64,000 nt of DNA from Insolitispirillum peregrinum. Lineage in GTDB: Bacteria > Pseudomonadota > Alphaproteobacteria > Rhodospirillales > Rhodospirillaceae. A program made the translations under genes and the position numbers. Below the pieces are notes generated by a model. It searched no databases and had not been told where the DNA came from. It saw only the letters and a list, made by a program, of their open reading frames with translations. The stretch is from the NCBI RefSeq assembly GCF_042665255.1, contig NZ_JBHTCD010000017.1. One strand, written 5' to 3'. Positions 42,557-52,256 of this stretch are shown here, piece after piece; positions within the stretch are counted from its first letter, which is position 1, and each line of letters opens with the position of its first letter.

Positions 42557-43978
42557 GTGCGGCCGCCGGTGCTGAACAGGGTCTTTCTGCTGCCCCTGCT
42601 GGCCCATCTGGCAGTGGGATGGTGGATGATCCGCTATCCGGTGGCCTTGCCATCCGAAGATGCCCTGTTCTTTGCGCGCGGGCTGACCCACTTCAGCGTT
42701 CTGGAGTTCTCTCCGCACTTTCCCGGCTATCCCGGCCTGATGCTGTTGGGGCGGCTGGTGTTGCTGGTGACCGCCGACCCGGTGCGGGCCTTGTGGCTGG
42801 TGACGGTGAGCACCGCCTTGCTGTTGCCGGTGGCGATGGCGTGGGCGGTGGCCCGGCTGGGCGGGCGGCCCCTGCTGGCCTATGCGCTGGGGCTGACCCT
42901 GCCGCTGTTGTCCTGTCTGGGCCTGTCGTTGCTGTCCGACGGTCTGGGCGTTTTCTTTCTGGTCCTGTTCATCGGCCTGTGCGCCCGGCCTTCGGTGCGG
43001 GCGTGGGGATGGGGAGGGGCGGCGCTGGGGATGGCGCTGGCCTGTCGTCCGTCCGCCGGGGTGTTCGTGGTGGTGGCGCTCGGGCTGGCCCTGTGGCTGG
43101 CACCGCAGGCGGGTGGCGCGCGCTGGCGTCCACGGGTGATGATCCTGACCGGCATGATGGCCGTTCTGCTGCCGCTGTTCGGGGCGGTGTTCCTGCTGGA
43201 AGGCTTGCCCTATGTCGCCGAGGGCTGGCGCTTTCTTTATGGGCACCTGTTCCTGTGGGGTCAGACGATGGTCAGCGAAACCGCCGTGCGCCCGTCGTGG
43301 AGCCAATCCTTGCGCAGCTTGCCTGTCGGGCGGCTGTGGGCGCTGGTGATGCTGGGGGTGGCGGCGGCGCTGGCGGTGTCTCTGGGCAAGGTATTCTGCC
43401 GCCGGGGCCGTCTCATCCCGGCGGGCTGGCTGATTCTGGCCGGAGCATGGGGGGCGGCCACCGCGTGGACACTGGCCTTTCAGAACCCGGCCAATCCCCG
43501 CCATCTGGCGCCGGTTCTGGTGCTGTTGGCCCTGATGCTGGCCTCGTTGCCGCGCCGCTGGGCGCGGGGGATGGGCTGGAGCGTGGTGGCGTTGCAGGCC
43601 AGCATGGCGTGGTTTACCCTTGATGTGCGGCATTCTCCGGCAGAGCGTTTCCCGCCTGCCCATACCGCCGTTCAGGCCATTGATGCCCTCGCCCGACCGG
43701 GGCAAGGAGAAACCCGCTCAGTGACGCTGTTCAGCAATACGGCGCTGGAATTGTTTCGGCACGAATTACCGATGGTCACCGTGGTCGATGCCTATTACCG
43801 TGATGACACAGAGTCGGTGATGCGGACGACCAGTGGATGCCTGCTGCGGGTATCCACTCAGCCGTGGTCGGGGCGGTTTGGGGATCGGCTGGCCACATTC
43901 GAACGGACGTTTGCTGGCCGCTTCTGGGGAGAGGGAGCATTGTACCTCTACGGAACCCGGGAGTGCGTGTCCCGGTAA
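42557..43978 (+). CDS. Polytopic membrane protein, possible GT-C glycosyltransferase
   Basis: 473 residues with about ten hydrophobic helices and a soluble C-terminal domain. ALPSEDALFFARGL in the first periplasmic loop and LSDGLGVFFLVLF resemble acidic motifs of GT-C family lipid-linked-sugar glycosyltransferases (ArnT/PMT-like). The start is GTG at 42557, four bases after the previous stop; a GTG at 42569 with AAGGGG 11 bases upstream is equally likely. Follows the flavoprotein and small exported gene, so an envelope glycan function is possible. Confidence 0.6.
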   Translation: MRPPVLNRVFLLPLLAHLAVGWWMIRYPVALPSEDALFFARGLTHFSVLEFSPHFPGYPGLMLLGRLVLLVTADPVRALWLVTVSTALLLPVAMAWAVARLGGRPLLAYALGLTLPLLSCLGLSLLSDGLGVFFLVLFIGLCARPSVRAWGWGGAALGMALACRPSAGVFVVVALGLALWLAPQAGGARWRPRVMILTGMMAVLLPLFGAVFLLEGLPYVAEGWRFLYGHLFLWGQTMVSETAVRPSWSQSLRSLPVGRLWALVMLGVAAALAVSLGKVFCRRGRLIPAGWLILAGAWGAATAWTLAFQNPANPRHLAPVLVLLALMLASLPRRWARGMGWSVVALQASMAWFTLDVRHSPAERFPPAHTAVQAIDALARPGQGETRSVTLFSNTALELFRHELPMVTVVDAYYRDDTESVMRTTSGCLLRVSTQPWSGRFGDRLATFERTFAGRFWGEGALYLYGTRECVSR

Positions 43979-44021
43979 GGACGGGGCCATACCCGGATGT
44001 GCGCAAGGGGAGGCGTAAGCG

Positions 44022-45608
44022 ATGGGACGGAAAGGCGGGCCTGCTGGATGGTCCCGGAGCATGCTGTACCTGATTGTCCTGGGGTGTGCGCTGGCGCTGC
44101 CACACGGGGCACAGGCGGCAGGACTGAGCTATTGCGTCGATCCCGATTGGCCTCCTTATGAAATCATCACGGCGGCGCAACAGCATGACGGGATTGCCGC
44201 CGATTTGCTGGGGCTGGTGGCCGGGCGGGCCGGGGTGGCGTTGTCACTGGTCCCGACCAGAACCTGGGATGACAGTCTGGCCGCTGCCCGTGATGGCTCC
44301 TGTCAGGCGCTCAGCTTTCTGAACAAAAGCCCGTCCCGCGAGCAATGGCTGAGCTTCACCGAGCCATTGCTGGTCGATCCCAACGTTCTGGTCACGCGCG
44401 AAGACCACGAGTATATCGCCAATCTGGCCAATGAAGGGGCGGTTCGCATGGTCCTGCCCAGCGGAACCGCAATCGAAGAACGGGTGCGGCGGGATTTTCC
44501 CAATGTGGTGATCAGCATCGTCAACAGTGAAGCCGAGGCCTTTGCATGGGTATCAGAGGGCAAGGCGGATGTAACGCTGCGTTCGATGAGCGTCGCCGTC
44601 TATACCATCAAGAAAGACGGCTGGTTCAACCTGAAAGTGGCCGGACAAATTCCGGGTTACGAGAACCGCTTGCGCATTGGTGTTCGTTCGGCTGATCCGG
44701 CTGCGGTTGCGCTGATTCCAGCCCTTGATCAGGCCATCGCCAACATAACCCCTGCCGAGCGGCGGGAAATCCTGAACCGGCATGTCTCGATTACCATTGC
44801 CCAGCCGGTGGACTGGTGGCTGGTGGCCCAGATCGGGCTGGGTGTGCTGATGGCGCTGGTCATCCTGCTGCAACGGGTCAAGATGATGCGGATTGCCCGC
44901 GATCAGGCGCTGGCCCATCTGACACAGGAAACCAGTCAGCGGCAGGAAATGGAGCGATTCATGACCATGCTGACCCGCGAGCTGAAGCGCCCGATTTCGG
45001 TGGTGCGGCTGGTGATGGGTGGAACGAAGCTGTCAGACTCCCAGCGCGACCATGTTGATGGTGCGTTGGGGGATATGGAAAACCTGCTGGGTCACTGCGT
45101 GCAGGTGGAGCAGCTGGAGCAGGGCAAGCTGGAGGTTCAGCCGGTTGAGTGCAGCGTGCGCGAGGTGTTGCAGGAGGTGATCACCGCCTGTCGCGGGCGC
45201 GAACGGGTTCGGCTGGCGTTGTACGGCGATTGTCTGTTGCGCACCGATCAAACGCTGTTGGTGGGGGTGCTGAACATTCTGCTGTCCAATGCCCTGAAAT
45301 ATTCTCCGCCGGTCAGTCCGGTTGACCTGATTGCACGGATCGAAAAGCGGGGACATGGCGATGTGGTCTGTTTTGTGATCGAAAACGCCCCCGGCATGGC
45401 TGGGCCACCTGACCCGTCTTTGGTATTTCAACGCTATTATCGTGCGCCAGAGGCCCGGAAGCTGGCCGGGGCAGGGCTGGGGCTATACCTCGCCCGCCAC
45501 GCCGCCCGCCTTTTGGGCGGCGATGTGGCGTTTGTCCCCGACCCGGTGGTGGTTCGTTTTGAGCTGTGGTTGCCCTGTTGTGACGGGTGGTGTGTTTCCC
45601 CGGCTTAA
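44022..45608 (+). CDS. Sensor histidine-kinase-like protein lacking the phospho-accepting His
   Basis: 528 residues. Signal peptide, periplasmic family-3 solute-binding sensor domain (about 35-255), one transmembrane helix (265-285), a dimerisation helix and an ATPase-like domain. In the expected H-box the sequence is FMTMLTRELKRPISVV: the residue aligned with the phosphorylated histidine is Arg319. The N box (SNALKYSP) and G2 (GAGLGLYLARHAARLLGG) persist, but the G1 box is ENAPGM rather than DxGxG. It is therefore probably a signalling pseudokinase. GGGGAGG gives a firm start. No response regulator gene is adjacent in the same operon. Confidence 0.82.
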   Translation: MGRKGGPAGWSRSMLYLIVLGCALALPHGAQAAGLSYCVDPDWPPYEIITAAQQHDGIAADLLGLVAGRAGVALSLVPTRTWDDSLAAARDGSCQALSFLNKSPSREQWLSFTEPLLVDPNVLVTREDHEYIANLANEGAVRMVLPSGTAIEERVRRDFPNVVISIVNSEAEAFAWVSEGKADVTLRSMSVAVYTIKKDGWFNLKVAGQIPGYENRLRIGVRSADPAAVALIPALDQAIANITPAERREILNRHVSITIAQPVDWWLVAQIGLGVLMALVILLQRVKMMRIARDQALAHLTQETSQRQEMERFMTMLTRELKRPISVVRLVMGGTKLSDSQRDHVDGALGDMENLLGHCVQVEQLEQGKLEVQPVECSVREVLQEVITACRGRERVRLALYGDCLLRTDQTLLVGVLNILLSNALKYSPPVSPVDLIARIEKRGHGDVVCFVIENAPGMAGPPDPSLVFQRYYRAPEARKLAGAGLGLYLARHAARLLGGDVAFVPDPVVVRFELWLPCCDGWCVSPA

Positions 45609-45650
45609 CACCGCGTCTGATCACAGTATAGTACAGTTTGAAAACAAGAG

Positions 45651-45768
45651 CGGGCTGCCGCCCTAACCTGCTCGGGACCTGAGGCCCCGAACCCCCATTT
45701 TTTCTTTCAATATCAAATTAATGGGGTCTGGAGCCGACTGGCCCCGGCGAGGTGTGGAGCAGCGCTCC
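45651..45768 (+). repeat. Dispersed ~125-bp intergenic repeat, copy 2
   Basis: GAGCGGGCTGCCGCCCTAAC, a GGGACCTGAGGCCCCGA segment, ACCCCCATTTTTTC, AATGGGGTCTGGAGCC and a terminal GGAGCAGCGCTCC palindrome. Same element as 27651-27785, inverted. It lies between two convergent genes. Confidence 0.8.
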
Positions 45769-45807
45769 ACGTTCTGGTTCCCTAACTGTCGTGTACCGCG
45801 ACGTTTC

Positions 45808-46917
45808 CTACTCTGCGTGATCGTCGGCAAAGCGGGTGGCAATGTCCTTGAACTCTTCCGCGATCCGAAGAAAGGCGTCGATCACATCGGGGTCAAAATG
45901 GTTGCCCCGCCCTTTCTGGATGATGTTGATGGCTTCCTGATGGGTGAATGGTGGCTTGTAGACGCGGCGGCTGATCAGGGCGTCATAGACATCGGCCACG
46001 GCCATCAGACGGGCGGCCAACGGGATGGCCTCGCCTGCCAGACCCTCGGGATAGCCGGAACCATCCCATTTTTCATGGTGTGACCCGGCGATATCGCAGG
46101 CAAAGCGCAGGAAATTGCTGTTTTCGTCGCCCTCGTCGAGAAACTCGTCGTCATCCAGCGCAGCCAGCAACGCTTTGCGGCCCAGTTCGGCGTGGGTTTT
46201 CATTACCTCGAATTCGTGTTCGGTCAGGCGACCGGGCTTGAGCAGAATGGCGTCGGGAATGCCGACCTTGCCGACGTCGTGCAGCGGGGCCGATTTGAAC
46301 AGCAGGGTGATCACCGTATCGCTCAGCTGGGGGGCAAAGCGGGGCAGGGTGCGCAGTTCTTCGGCCAGCGCCTTGATGTAGTACTGGGTTCGCCGGATAT
46401 GATTACCGGTTTCATTGTCGCGGGTTTCTGCCAGCGAGGCCAGCGCCCGGATGGTGACATCCTGCGTGCGTTGCAGGGCACGGGTCCGTTGCTCGACGGT
46501 GGCTTCCAGACTGTCGGCATAACCGCGCAGCTTTTGTTGGGCGTGGCGCAGGGACAGGTGGGTACGGATGCGGGCGAGGACCACTGGCGGCGAAACCGGT
46601 TTGGTAACATAGTCAATGGCCCCAACATCAAAGCCGCGGGTCTCGTCATCGCTTTCGCTCATTGCCGAGCAAAAGATCACCGGGATATCGGCGGTTCGCG
46701 GGTCGGCCTTGATCTGGCGACAGACGTCGTAGCCATCCATGCCCGGCATCATCACATCCAGCAGGACCAGATCGGGCGGTGGATCGTTGGCCATCCGCTC
46801 CAGAGCCTGCTCGCCATTCTTGGCAACCAGCAACCCGTAGTCGTGCCGGAGGAGATCAACCAGAATCTTGATGTTGAGGGGCTCGTCATCAACAATCAGA
46901 ATTCGCGACTGGGTCAT
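45808..46917 (-). CDS. Response regulator with HD-GYP phosphodiesterase domain
   Basis: 369 residues. REC domain with phospho-acceptor Asp54 (LVLLDVMMPGMDGYD), then an HD-GYP domain: HDVGKVGIPD (213-222) and HHEKWDGSGYPEGL (280-293), with all expected metal ligands. Such RpfG-like proteins hydrolyse cyclic-di-GMP. Its ATG overlaps the stop of the hybrid kinase gene by four bases, making that kinase the likely phosphodonor. Confidence 0.93.
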   Translation of the reverse strand: MTQSRILIVDDEPLNIKILVDLLRHDYGLLVAKNGEQALERMANDPPPDLVLLDVMMPGMDGYDVCRQIKADPRTADIPVIFCSAMSESDDETRGFDVGAIDYVTKPVSPPVVLARIRTHLSLRHAQQKLRGYADSLEATVEQRTRALQRTQDVTIRALASLAETRDNETGNHIRRTQYYIKALAEELRTLPRFAPQLSDTVITLLFKSAPLHDVGKVGIPDAILLKPGRLTEHEFEVMKTHAELGRKALLAALDDDEFLDEGDENSNFLRFACDIAGSHHEKWDGSGYPEGLAGEAIPLAARLMAVADVYDALISRRVYKPPFTHQEAINIIQKGRGNHFDPDVIDAFLRIAEEFKDIATRFADDHAE

Positions 46918-49900
46918 GGAGTGGCCTCACACACAGTGTCGAGAGCCTGCGCCAGAGAGTCCAGGCTGGCGAGGGCGTCATCGAAGTCGAAATTGCGGGT
47001 AGCAGACAAGGCTTTTTCTGCCAGCGGAACCAGGTCCGACGTGCCCAGATGCTGGAGCAGGAGTTCAGCCGTTTCCTCGGCCGAAGGGTCTGCCCCGGTC
47101 AGTTCTTCGCGCAGGCGCGCAACGACAGGGCGGACGTCCTCGACCTTGACCGGGGTTGGCGGAGCGGCGGTTTTTTCGCTGCGACGGCGTGGTAACGGGT
47201 CCATCGAGGCCACCGAGCGGATCACCTGCCCCAACGCCACCGCCAGATCGTCAATTGCCTGATCCAGATTGCCTTCGCCCTGCATCAGCATCTTTTCCAG
47301 AATGGCGGCGGTGCGCGACACTTCCATTGCGCCGATGGTGGCGGCGGTTCCTTTCAGGGTGTGGGCGATCCGGGTGGCTTCGGAGAGGCGGCCCTCCCGG
47401 ATCGCCGGGCGCAGGATCAGGGCTTCGGTGCCGTGCCCGGTGGCAAAATCAACCAGCAAACGCCGCAGCAGGTGGGCGTTGCCATTGACCGAACGCAGCG
47501 CGGCTTTCAGGTCAAAACCGTCCAGGTGGTCGGGCAGGGTCATGTCACCGCCGTGGGCGCGGGGCAGGGCATGCGGAGCCTGTTGCGACCGGTCGCGGGG
47601 TTTGATCCAGCGGACCAGCACCCGGAACAGGGCGTCGGGGTCAATCGGCTTGCCGACATGGTCATTCATCCCGGCATCCAGACACTTTTCACGGTCCCCG
47701 GCCATGGTGTGGGCGGTCATGGCAATCACCGGCAGGTCCATCAGGTGCAGGGTGTTGCGGATGATGGCCGTGGCCTGATAGCCGTCCATTTCCGGCATCT
47801 GGATATCCATCAACACCAGATCAAAGGTATTGCTACGCAGGGCCTCAATGCCCAGCCAGGCCCGTCCGCAGACGGTGACGGCGATGCCGACGCCTTCCAG
47901 CAGTTCGCGGGCGACCTGCTGGTTGATCGGATTGTCTTCGACCAGCAGGACTTCGGCGCCCAGCAGGCCCTGAATGGCGTCCACATCGCGGGTGGTCTGG
48001 CTGCCGTCTCCGCTGCGCGGGCGGCGTCCCAGAGCCGACAGGACGGCATCCATCAGGCGGGTGGAGGTGATCGGCTTTTCCAGCAGCTCGACCGCCGGGC
48101 CAACGGCGGCAAAGCTCTCTTGTGCCTGTTCTGCTCCATAGGCGGTTACCGCCAGAACCGGCATCCGGGTATGGCCCATCAGCCGCAGACGCCGACAGAC
48201 CTCGGCACCGTCAATGTCGGGCAGACGCCAGTCAATGACCATGAAGTCATAACCGTTGCGCTTGCGGTCCACGGCGGCAATGGCGTCTTCGCCATTGACC
48301 ACCACGTCAACCACAAAGCCATATTGCCGCAAGGTATTGGACAGAATGACGCGGGCGGTCGGATTGTCATCCACCACCAGCACGTTCATGCCCCTGATGT
48401 CGGTGGGGATCGAACCGTCACGGCTGGAGTCTGCGGCCAGTTCGGCGGTGATCGAGAACGTGAAGGTGCTGCCGCGCCCCGGCGCACTGCTGGCCGAAAT
48501 GTCACCACCCATCAGCTCGACAAACTGGCGGGAAATGGCCAGTCCCAGCCCGGTCCCCCCAAAGCGGCGGGTGGTCGAACTGTCAGCCTGGGTAAAGGCC
48601 TTGAACAGGCCCTTGATCTGGTCTTCGGTCATCCCGATGCCGCTGTCGCGGACCCGGAAGTTCAGCTTCAGGGCGGCCGGACCATCCTTGTCCTGTCGGA
48701 GTGTCTTTTCGACGGCAATGCTGATCACGATCTGGCCGTGTTCGGTGAACTTCACCGCGTTGCTGACCAGATTGACCAGCACCTGCCCCAGCCGCAGCGG
48801 GTCGCCCAGCAGGGTGTCGGGAACATCCGGTGCCTGATCAATATCCAGACTGAGCGATTTTTCCCGTACTTTTGGCAGTGTTACGGTCACAAGGTTGTCG
48901 AGAACATCGCTCAGGCGGAAGGGAATCTTTTCCAGATCCATCTTGCCAGCCTCGATCTTGGAAAAGTCGAGGATGTCATTCAGAATCCCGAGCAGGTTCT
49001 TGGAGGCGTTATGGATTTTTTCCAGATAATCCCGCTGGCGGCTGGACAGCTCGGTTTGCAGCGCCAGATGGCTGAGGCCAATCACCGCATTCATCGGGGT
49101 GCGGATTTCATGGCTCATGTTGGCAAGGAAGGCGCTTTTGAACTGGTTGGCGCGGTCGGCCTCTTCCTTGGCCCGCTCCAGCTCTTCCTCGACACGCTTG
49201 CGGTCGGTGATGTTCTTGTGGATCCCGGTGATGCGCACCGCTTGCCCATGCTCGTCGCGCCGCATCACCTTGCCCGAGGACAGAACCCAGATCCACGATC
49301 CGGCCTTGTGCTGCATGCGGAATTCGACATCGTAGTGCGGCGTCTGGCCCGACAGGTGGGCATCAAGGGCGGCGATGACGGCGGGTTTGTCGTCGGGGTG
49401 CAGCAAGGTCAGCCAGGTATGGCCGACACCGGGCAGTTCCCCGACGGCATAGCCCAGCATGCCGAGCCATTTCGGGCCGAAATAGGCGACATCGGTCTGC
49501 GGGTTCCAGTCCCACAGACCGATGTTGGCCGCTTCGAGGGCGACTTTCAGGCGGTCTTCGCTTTCGGCCAGCGCGCTCTGGATGCGCTTGCGCTCGGTGA
49601 TGTCCTGAAACACCGTCACCGACCCGGACAGGCGGCCATTGTCCCATGTCGGAACGGTGGCCAGCGCAACCGGGAACATGGTGCCATCCCGGCGAATGTA
49701 ATGTTCGTCTTCGCTGCGATAGGGTTGCCCCATCGCCAGATGCATCAGGGTCGGGCATTGCCCCAGCGGAACCTCTTCGCCCCTGGCATTTTTGTAGTGA
49801 ATGATGCTGTGGATCGGCTGTCCCTGCAATTCCTCCAGAGACCAGCCCAGCAGGCGACCGGCTTCGGGGTTGATGAAGGTGCAGTGGCCTCGGGCATCGA

Positions 49901-50789
49901 GACAGAATACCCCTTCGCCCATGGAATCGGTGACGTTCTGCAGGAATTTGCGGCTGGTGCGCAAATCCTCTTCCATCTGTTTTTGCTGACTGATGTCGGT
50001 CCGGATGGCGATATAGCGTTCAGGCACGCCATCATCCCCCATCATCGGCACAACGGTGGCCGAAACCCAGTACAGCGAGCCGTTTTTGGCCCGGTTGCAC
50101 AGCTCGCCGTGCCAGACCTGGCCCCGGCTGATGGTCTGCCACATCTCTTCAAAGATGGCGCGCTCATGCAGGCCGGAATTGACAATCCGGTGGTTGCGGC
50201 CAATCAGCTCGTCTTGTGAATAGCCGCTGATCTGGCAGAACAGGTCATTGGCGTAAATGATCAGGCCGTGGGTATCGGTGATGCTGACGATGGCATGCTG
50301 GTCGATGGCGAACTTTTGCTGTTCCAGCGCTTTCAGGGCGCTGGCGCGCTGGTCGATCAGGCACAGGATGGTGCTGGTCAGGGCGGTGATGCTGTCTTCG
50401 CCCGTTCTGGGGATCGGCAGGGCATCGCTGCCGTTGTCCGGGTCCATGCCCCCCAGACTGCCCAGCAGGCCATCGGCGGTTTCCCTCAGGGCCCGCAAGG
50501 CCTGTTTTTGTCCCTCGGCTTCGGCTCTCAGGCGTTCATTGGCGGTTTGCAGCTCTTCGGAACTCAGCATCAGGCTGCGGTTGCGCAGTTCCATGTCGCG
50601 GTCGTTCTGCTCATACGACCCTGACACGCGCGCCAGCAGCCCTTCCAGTCCATTCAGCAGCGAGGCTGTTTGCGGGCTCAGACCTTCGGTGCCTGCCAGA
50701 GCCTTGGCCTCTTGCAGCGCGAGTGCGATGTCCTGCTCGCTGGCCAGGCCAGCGGTCCGTTTGAACTGGTTGCGTAAGACCCGATGCAT
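46914..50789 (-). CDS. Hybrid sensor histidine kinase (multi-PAS, two REC, Hpt)
   Basis: 1291 residues, apparently without transmembrane helices. Order: coiled-coil N-terminus; three PAS domains (about 170-530, the first containing GLIIYANDLFCQISGYSQDEL); HisKA with FLANMSHEIRTPMNAVIGL; ATPase with LVSNAVKFTE and FGGTGLGLAISRQFVELMGG; REC1 (NVLVVDDNPTARV); REC2 (VLLVEDNPINQQVARELLE); C-terminal Hpt with RIAHTLKGTAATIGA. A full phosphorelay in one chain. It follows the FIST-domain gene by about 70 bases and is coupled to the HD-GYP regulator gene. Confidence 0.93.
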   Translation of the reverse strand: MHRVLRNQFKRTAGLASEQDIALALQEAKALAGTEGLSPQTASLLNGLEGLLARVSGSYEQNDRDMELRNRSLMLSSEELQTANERLRAEAEGQKQALRALRETADGLLGSLGGMDPDNGSDALPIPRTGEDSITALTSTILCLIDQRASALKALEQQKFAIDQHAIVSITDTHGLIIYANDLFCQISGYSQDELIGRNHRIVNSGLHERAIFEEMWQTISRGQVWHGELCNRAKNGSLYWVSATVVPMMGDDGVPERYIAIRTDISQQKQMEEDLRTSRKFLQNVTDSMGEGVFCLDARGHCTFINPEAGRLLGWSLEELQGQPIHSIIHYKNARGEEVPLGQCPTLMHLAMGQPYRSEDEHYIRRDGTMFPVALATVPTWDNGRLSGSVTVFQDITERKRIQSALAESEDRLKVALEAANIGLWDWNPQTDVAYFGPKWLGMLGYAVGELPGVGHTWLTLLHPDDKPAVIAALDAHLSGQTPHYDVEFRMQHKAGSWIWVLSSGKVMRRDEHGQAVRITGIHKNITDRKRVEEELERAKEEADRANQFKSAFLANMSHEIRTPMNAVIGLSHLALQTELSSRQRDYLEKIHNASKNLLGILNDILDFSKIEAGKMDLEKIPFRLSDVLDNLVTVTLPKVREKSLSLDIDQAPDVPDTLLGDPLRLGQVLVNLVSNAVKFTEHGQIVISIAVEKTLRQDKDGPAALKLNFRVRDSGIGMTEDQIKGLFKAFTQADSSTTRRFGGTGLGLAISRQFVELMGGDISASSAPGRGSTFTFSITAELAADSSRDGSIPTDIRGMNVLVVDDNPTARVILSNTLRQYGFVVDVVVNGEDAIAAVDRKRNGYDFMVIDWRLPDIDGAEVCRRLRLMGHTRMPVLAVTAYGAEQAQESFAAVGPAVELLEKPITSTRLMDAVLSALGRRPRSGDGSQTTRDVDAIQGLLGAEVLLVEDNPINQQVARELLEGVGIAVTVCGRAWLGIEALRSNTFDLVLMDIQMPEMDGYQATAIIRNTLHLMDLPVIAMTAHTMAGDREKCLDAGMNDHVGKPIDPDALFRVLVRWIKPRDRSQQAPHALPRAHGGDMTLPDHLDGFDLKAALRSVNGNAHLLRRLLVDFATGHGTEALILRPAIREGRLSEATRIAHTLKGTAATIGAMEVSRTAAILEKMLMQGEGNLDQAIDDLAVALGQVIRSVASMDPLPRRRSEKTAAPPTPVKVEDVRPVVARLREELTGADPSAEETAELLLQHLGTSDLVPLAEKALSATRNFDFDDALASLDSLAQALDTVCEATP

Positions 50790-50859
50790 GAAGGTTTAAA
50801 GCCCTGATATCTCTGTGGAGTGTGCGGGGAACGGCTGAGAACAGGTGATGGTCTGGAGG

Positions 50860-52041
50860 CTAGGGTTTAGCATACTCCTGAATAACGGCAATTGTCATGG
50901 TCTGGTTGTGCAACTGGCATGTTTGCAGTTTTCCATGCGGATTGATCTCGCCATAGGAGTAAAACCCGCTGATGGTTACGGGAATGTGCAGCTCGCTGGC
51001 AAGCCTTTCCTGCACGCTGTCAACTTCTTCGACCAGCCGGTCGCCCATCACCAGCTTGCGCCCGACGCAACTGACCAGAAGCGCCAGTGCCGGAGAGGCC
51101 GGAGCTGCCGACTGATCCGAACCCAGGCACAGATCGGCGGCTTGTTCGGCTCCCAGAATCAGTTGGTCGGTGCTGGAGTGCATCATGCGCACAAAGCCGC
51201 CTTCCCGGATGTCTCCGGCAAAGGTCAGGCTTTTGTCTGCCTCGTTGACCCCCAGCAGGGTCCGGATCAGGCCGACGGATTCAGCGGTTTCATTCAGCAT
51301 TTCAAAGGGAAACAACAGCCCCGATGCAGGCAGGCCGCTGGCATAGTCGCCCAGATACCGCTTGTACAGGTCCAGGGCCGGTTCATCGTCCAGCGTATAA
51401 AGGATGTTCCCTTGCGAACGGGTCACGCGGCGGGTGGGGCCAAAAGGATGCCAGCCACCGGCCGAGCCATTGCGCAAAACAACCGCATCGCCGTAAAGCC
51501 CTGCCGCAACGATTGTCTGGTCGGAAATGCCAGCGGGGGAAATGGTGACCGTATGCCGGAATGCGCCATCATCCCCGGCCAGACCACCGGCAATCACCAC
51601 ATGGTCCCCAATGGTGGCTTGCAGGCCGTCAATCAGCGCGCTGCCGTTGATGTTGGTGCCCCGGGCAAACAGCAGGACACTGCGCAGGTTTTCCGGGCGG
51701 GCGGCGAGCAGGGCCTGCCCCAGATGGTGCCCGGCAGCGGTGGCATCACCATCGGCTGCAAACGGCAAGGTCTGGATGTGGATCGGGGTCTGCTCAAAGC
51801 GGACGGCGGTCAGGATGCAGCTTTGCTCGTGAACGTCATCGCAGGCGATTTCACCGGCGGTGCTGCACCCGATCAGGCTTTCGCGCGGCAAGGCGGCACT
51901 CAGACGGTCATGGAACCCCTCCTGACAGACGATTTCAGGGCTCCCGAACACCAGCACCAGATCAGGATCAAGCGCAAGGAGCGGGGCGACAGCCTGGGGC
52001 AGATCGTCCGGGGTGGACACGAGGGCTTGGGCAAGCTGCAT
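50860..52041 (-). CDS. FIST-domain sensory protein
   Basis: 393 residues comprising FIST N (about 25-225, with LIGCSTAGEIACDDV and GGLAGDDGAF) and FIST C (about 230-370, ending FYSYGEI). FIST proteins are proposed intracellular sensors of small ligands such as amino acids. AGAGG precedes the ATG. Probably first gene of an operon with the hybrid kinase and HD-GYP regulator, supplying the input to that kinase (inferred from context). Confidence 0.9.
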   Translation of the reverse strand: MQLAQALVSTPDDLPQAVAPLLALDPDLVLVFGSPEIVCQEGFHDRLSAALPRESLIGCSTAGEIACDDVHEQSCILTAVRFEQTPIHIQTLPFAADGDATAAGHHLGQALLAARPENLRSVLLFARGTNINGSALIDGLQATIGDHVVIAGGLAGDDGAFRHTVTISPAGISDQTIVAAGLYGDAVVLRNGSAGGWHPFGPTRRVTRSQGNILYTLDDEPALDLYKRYLGDYASGLPASGLLFPFEMLNETAESVGLIRTLLGVNEADKSLTFAGDIREGGFVRMMHSSTDQLILGAEQAADLCLGSDQSAAPASPALALLVSCVGRKLVMGDRLVEEVDSVQERLASELHIPVTISGFYSYGEINPHGKLQTCQLHNQTMTIAVIQEYAKP

Positions 52042-52256
52042 TGAATGGCGCCTCTCATCGGATCATCAGGAGGAAAGCAGGTGTGTGCAAGTTATTGTAT
52101 AATGCCCTTTCTGTGGAGGGAGGCATATGGTTCCTAGGAGGGATATGTGCCTTGGGATATGGTCCGGTAAACCAGTGTCGATTTTTACTGAACAGACCAT
52201 GCCTGTGTCCGCACCCCGTGGCGGTGCGGACAACTGGGGGGGGAAGCCCGATAAAG

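Noticed and set aside
47361..50219. A 952-codon plus-strand frame opposite the hybrid kinase
   Set aside because: Low-complexity translation with no domain; the kinase frame is rich in conserved motifs.
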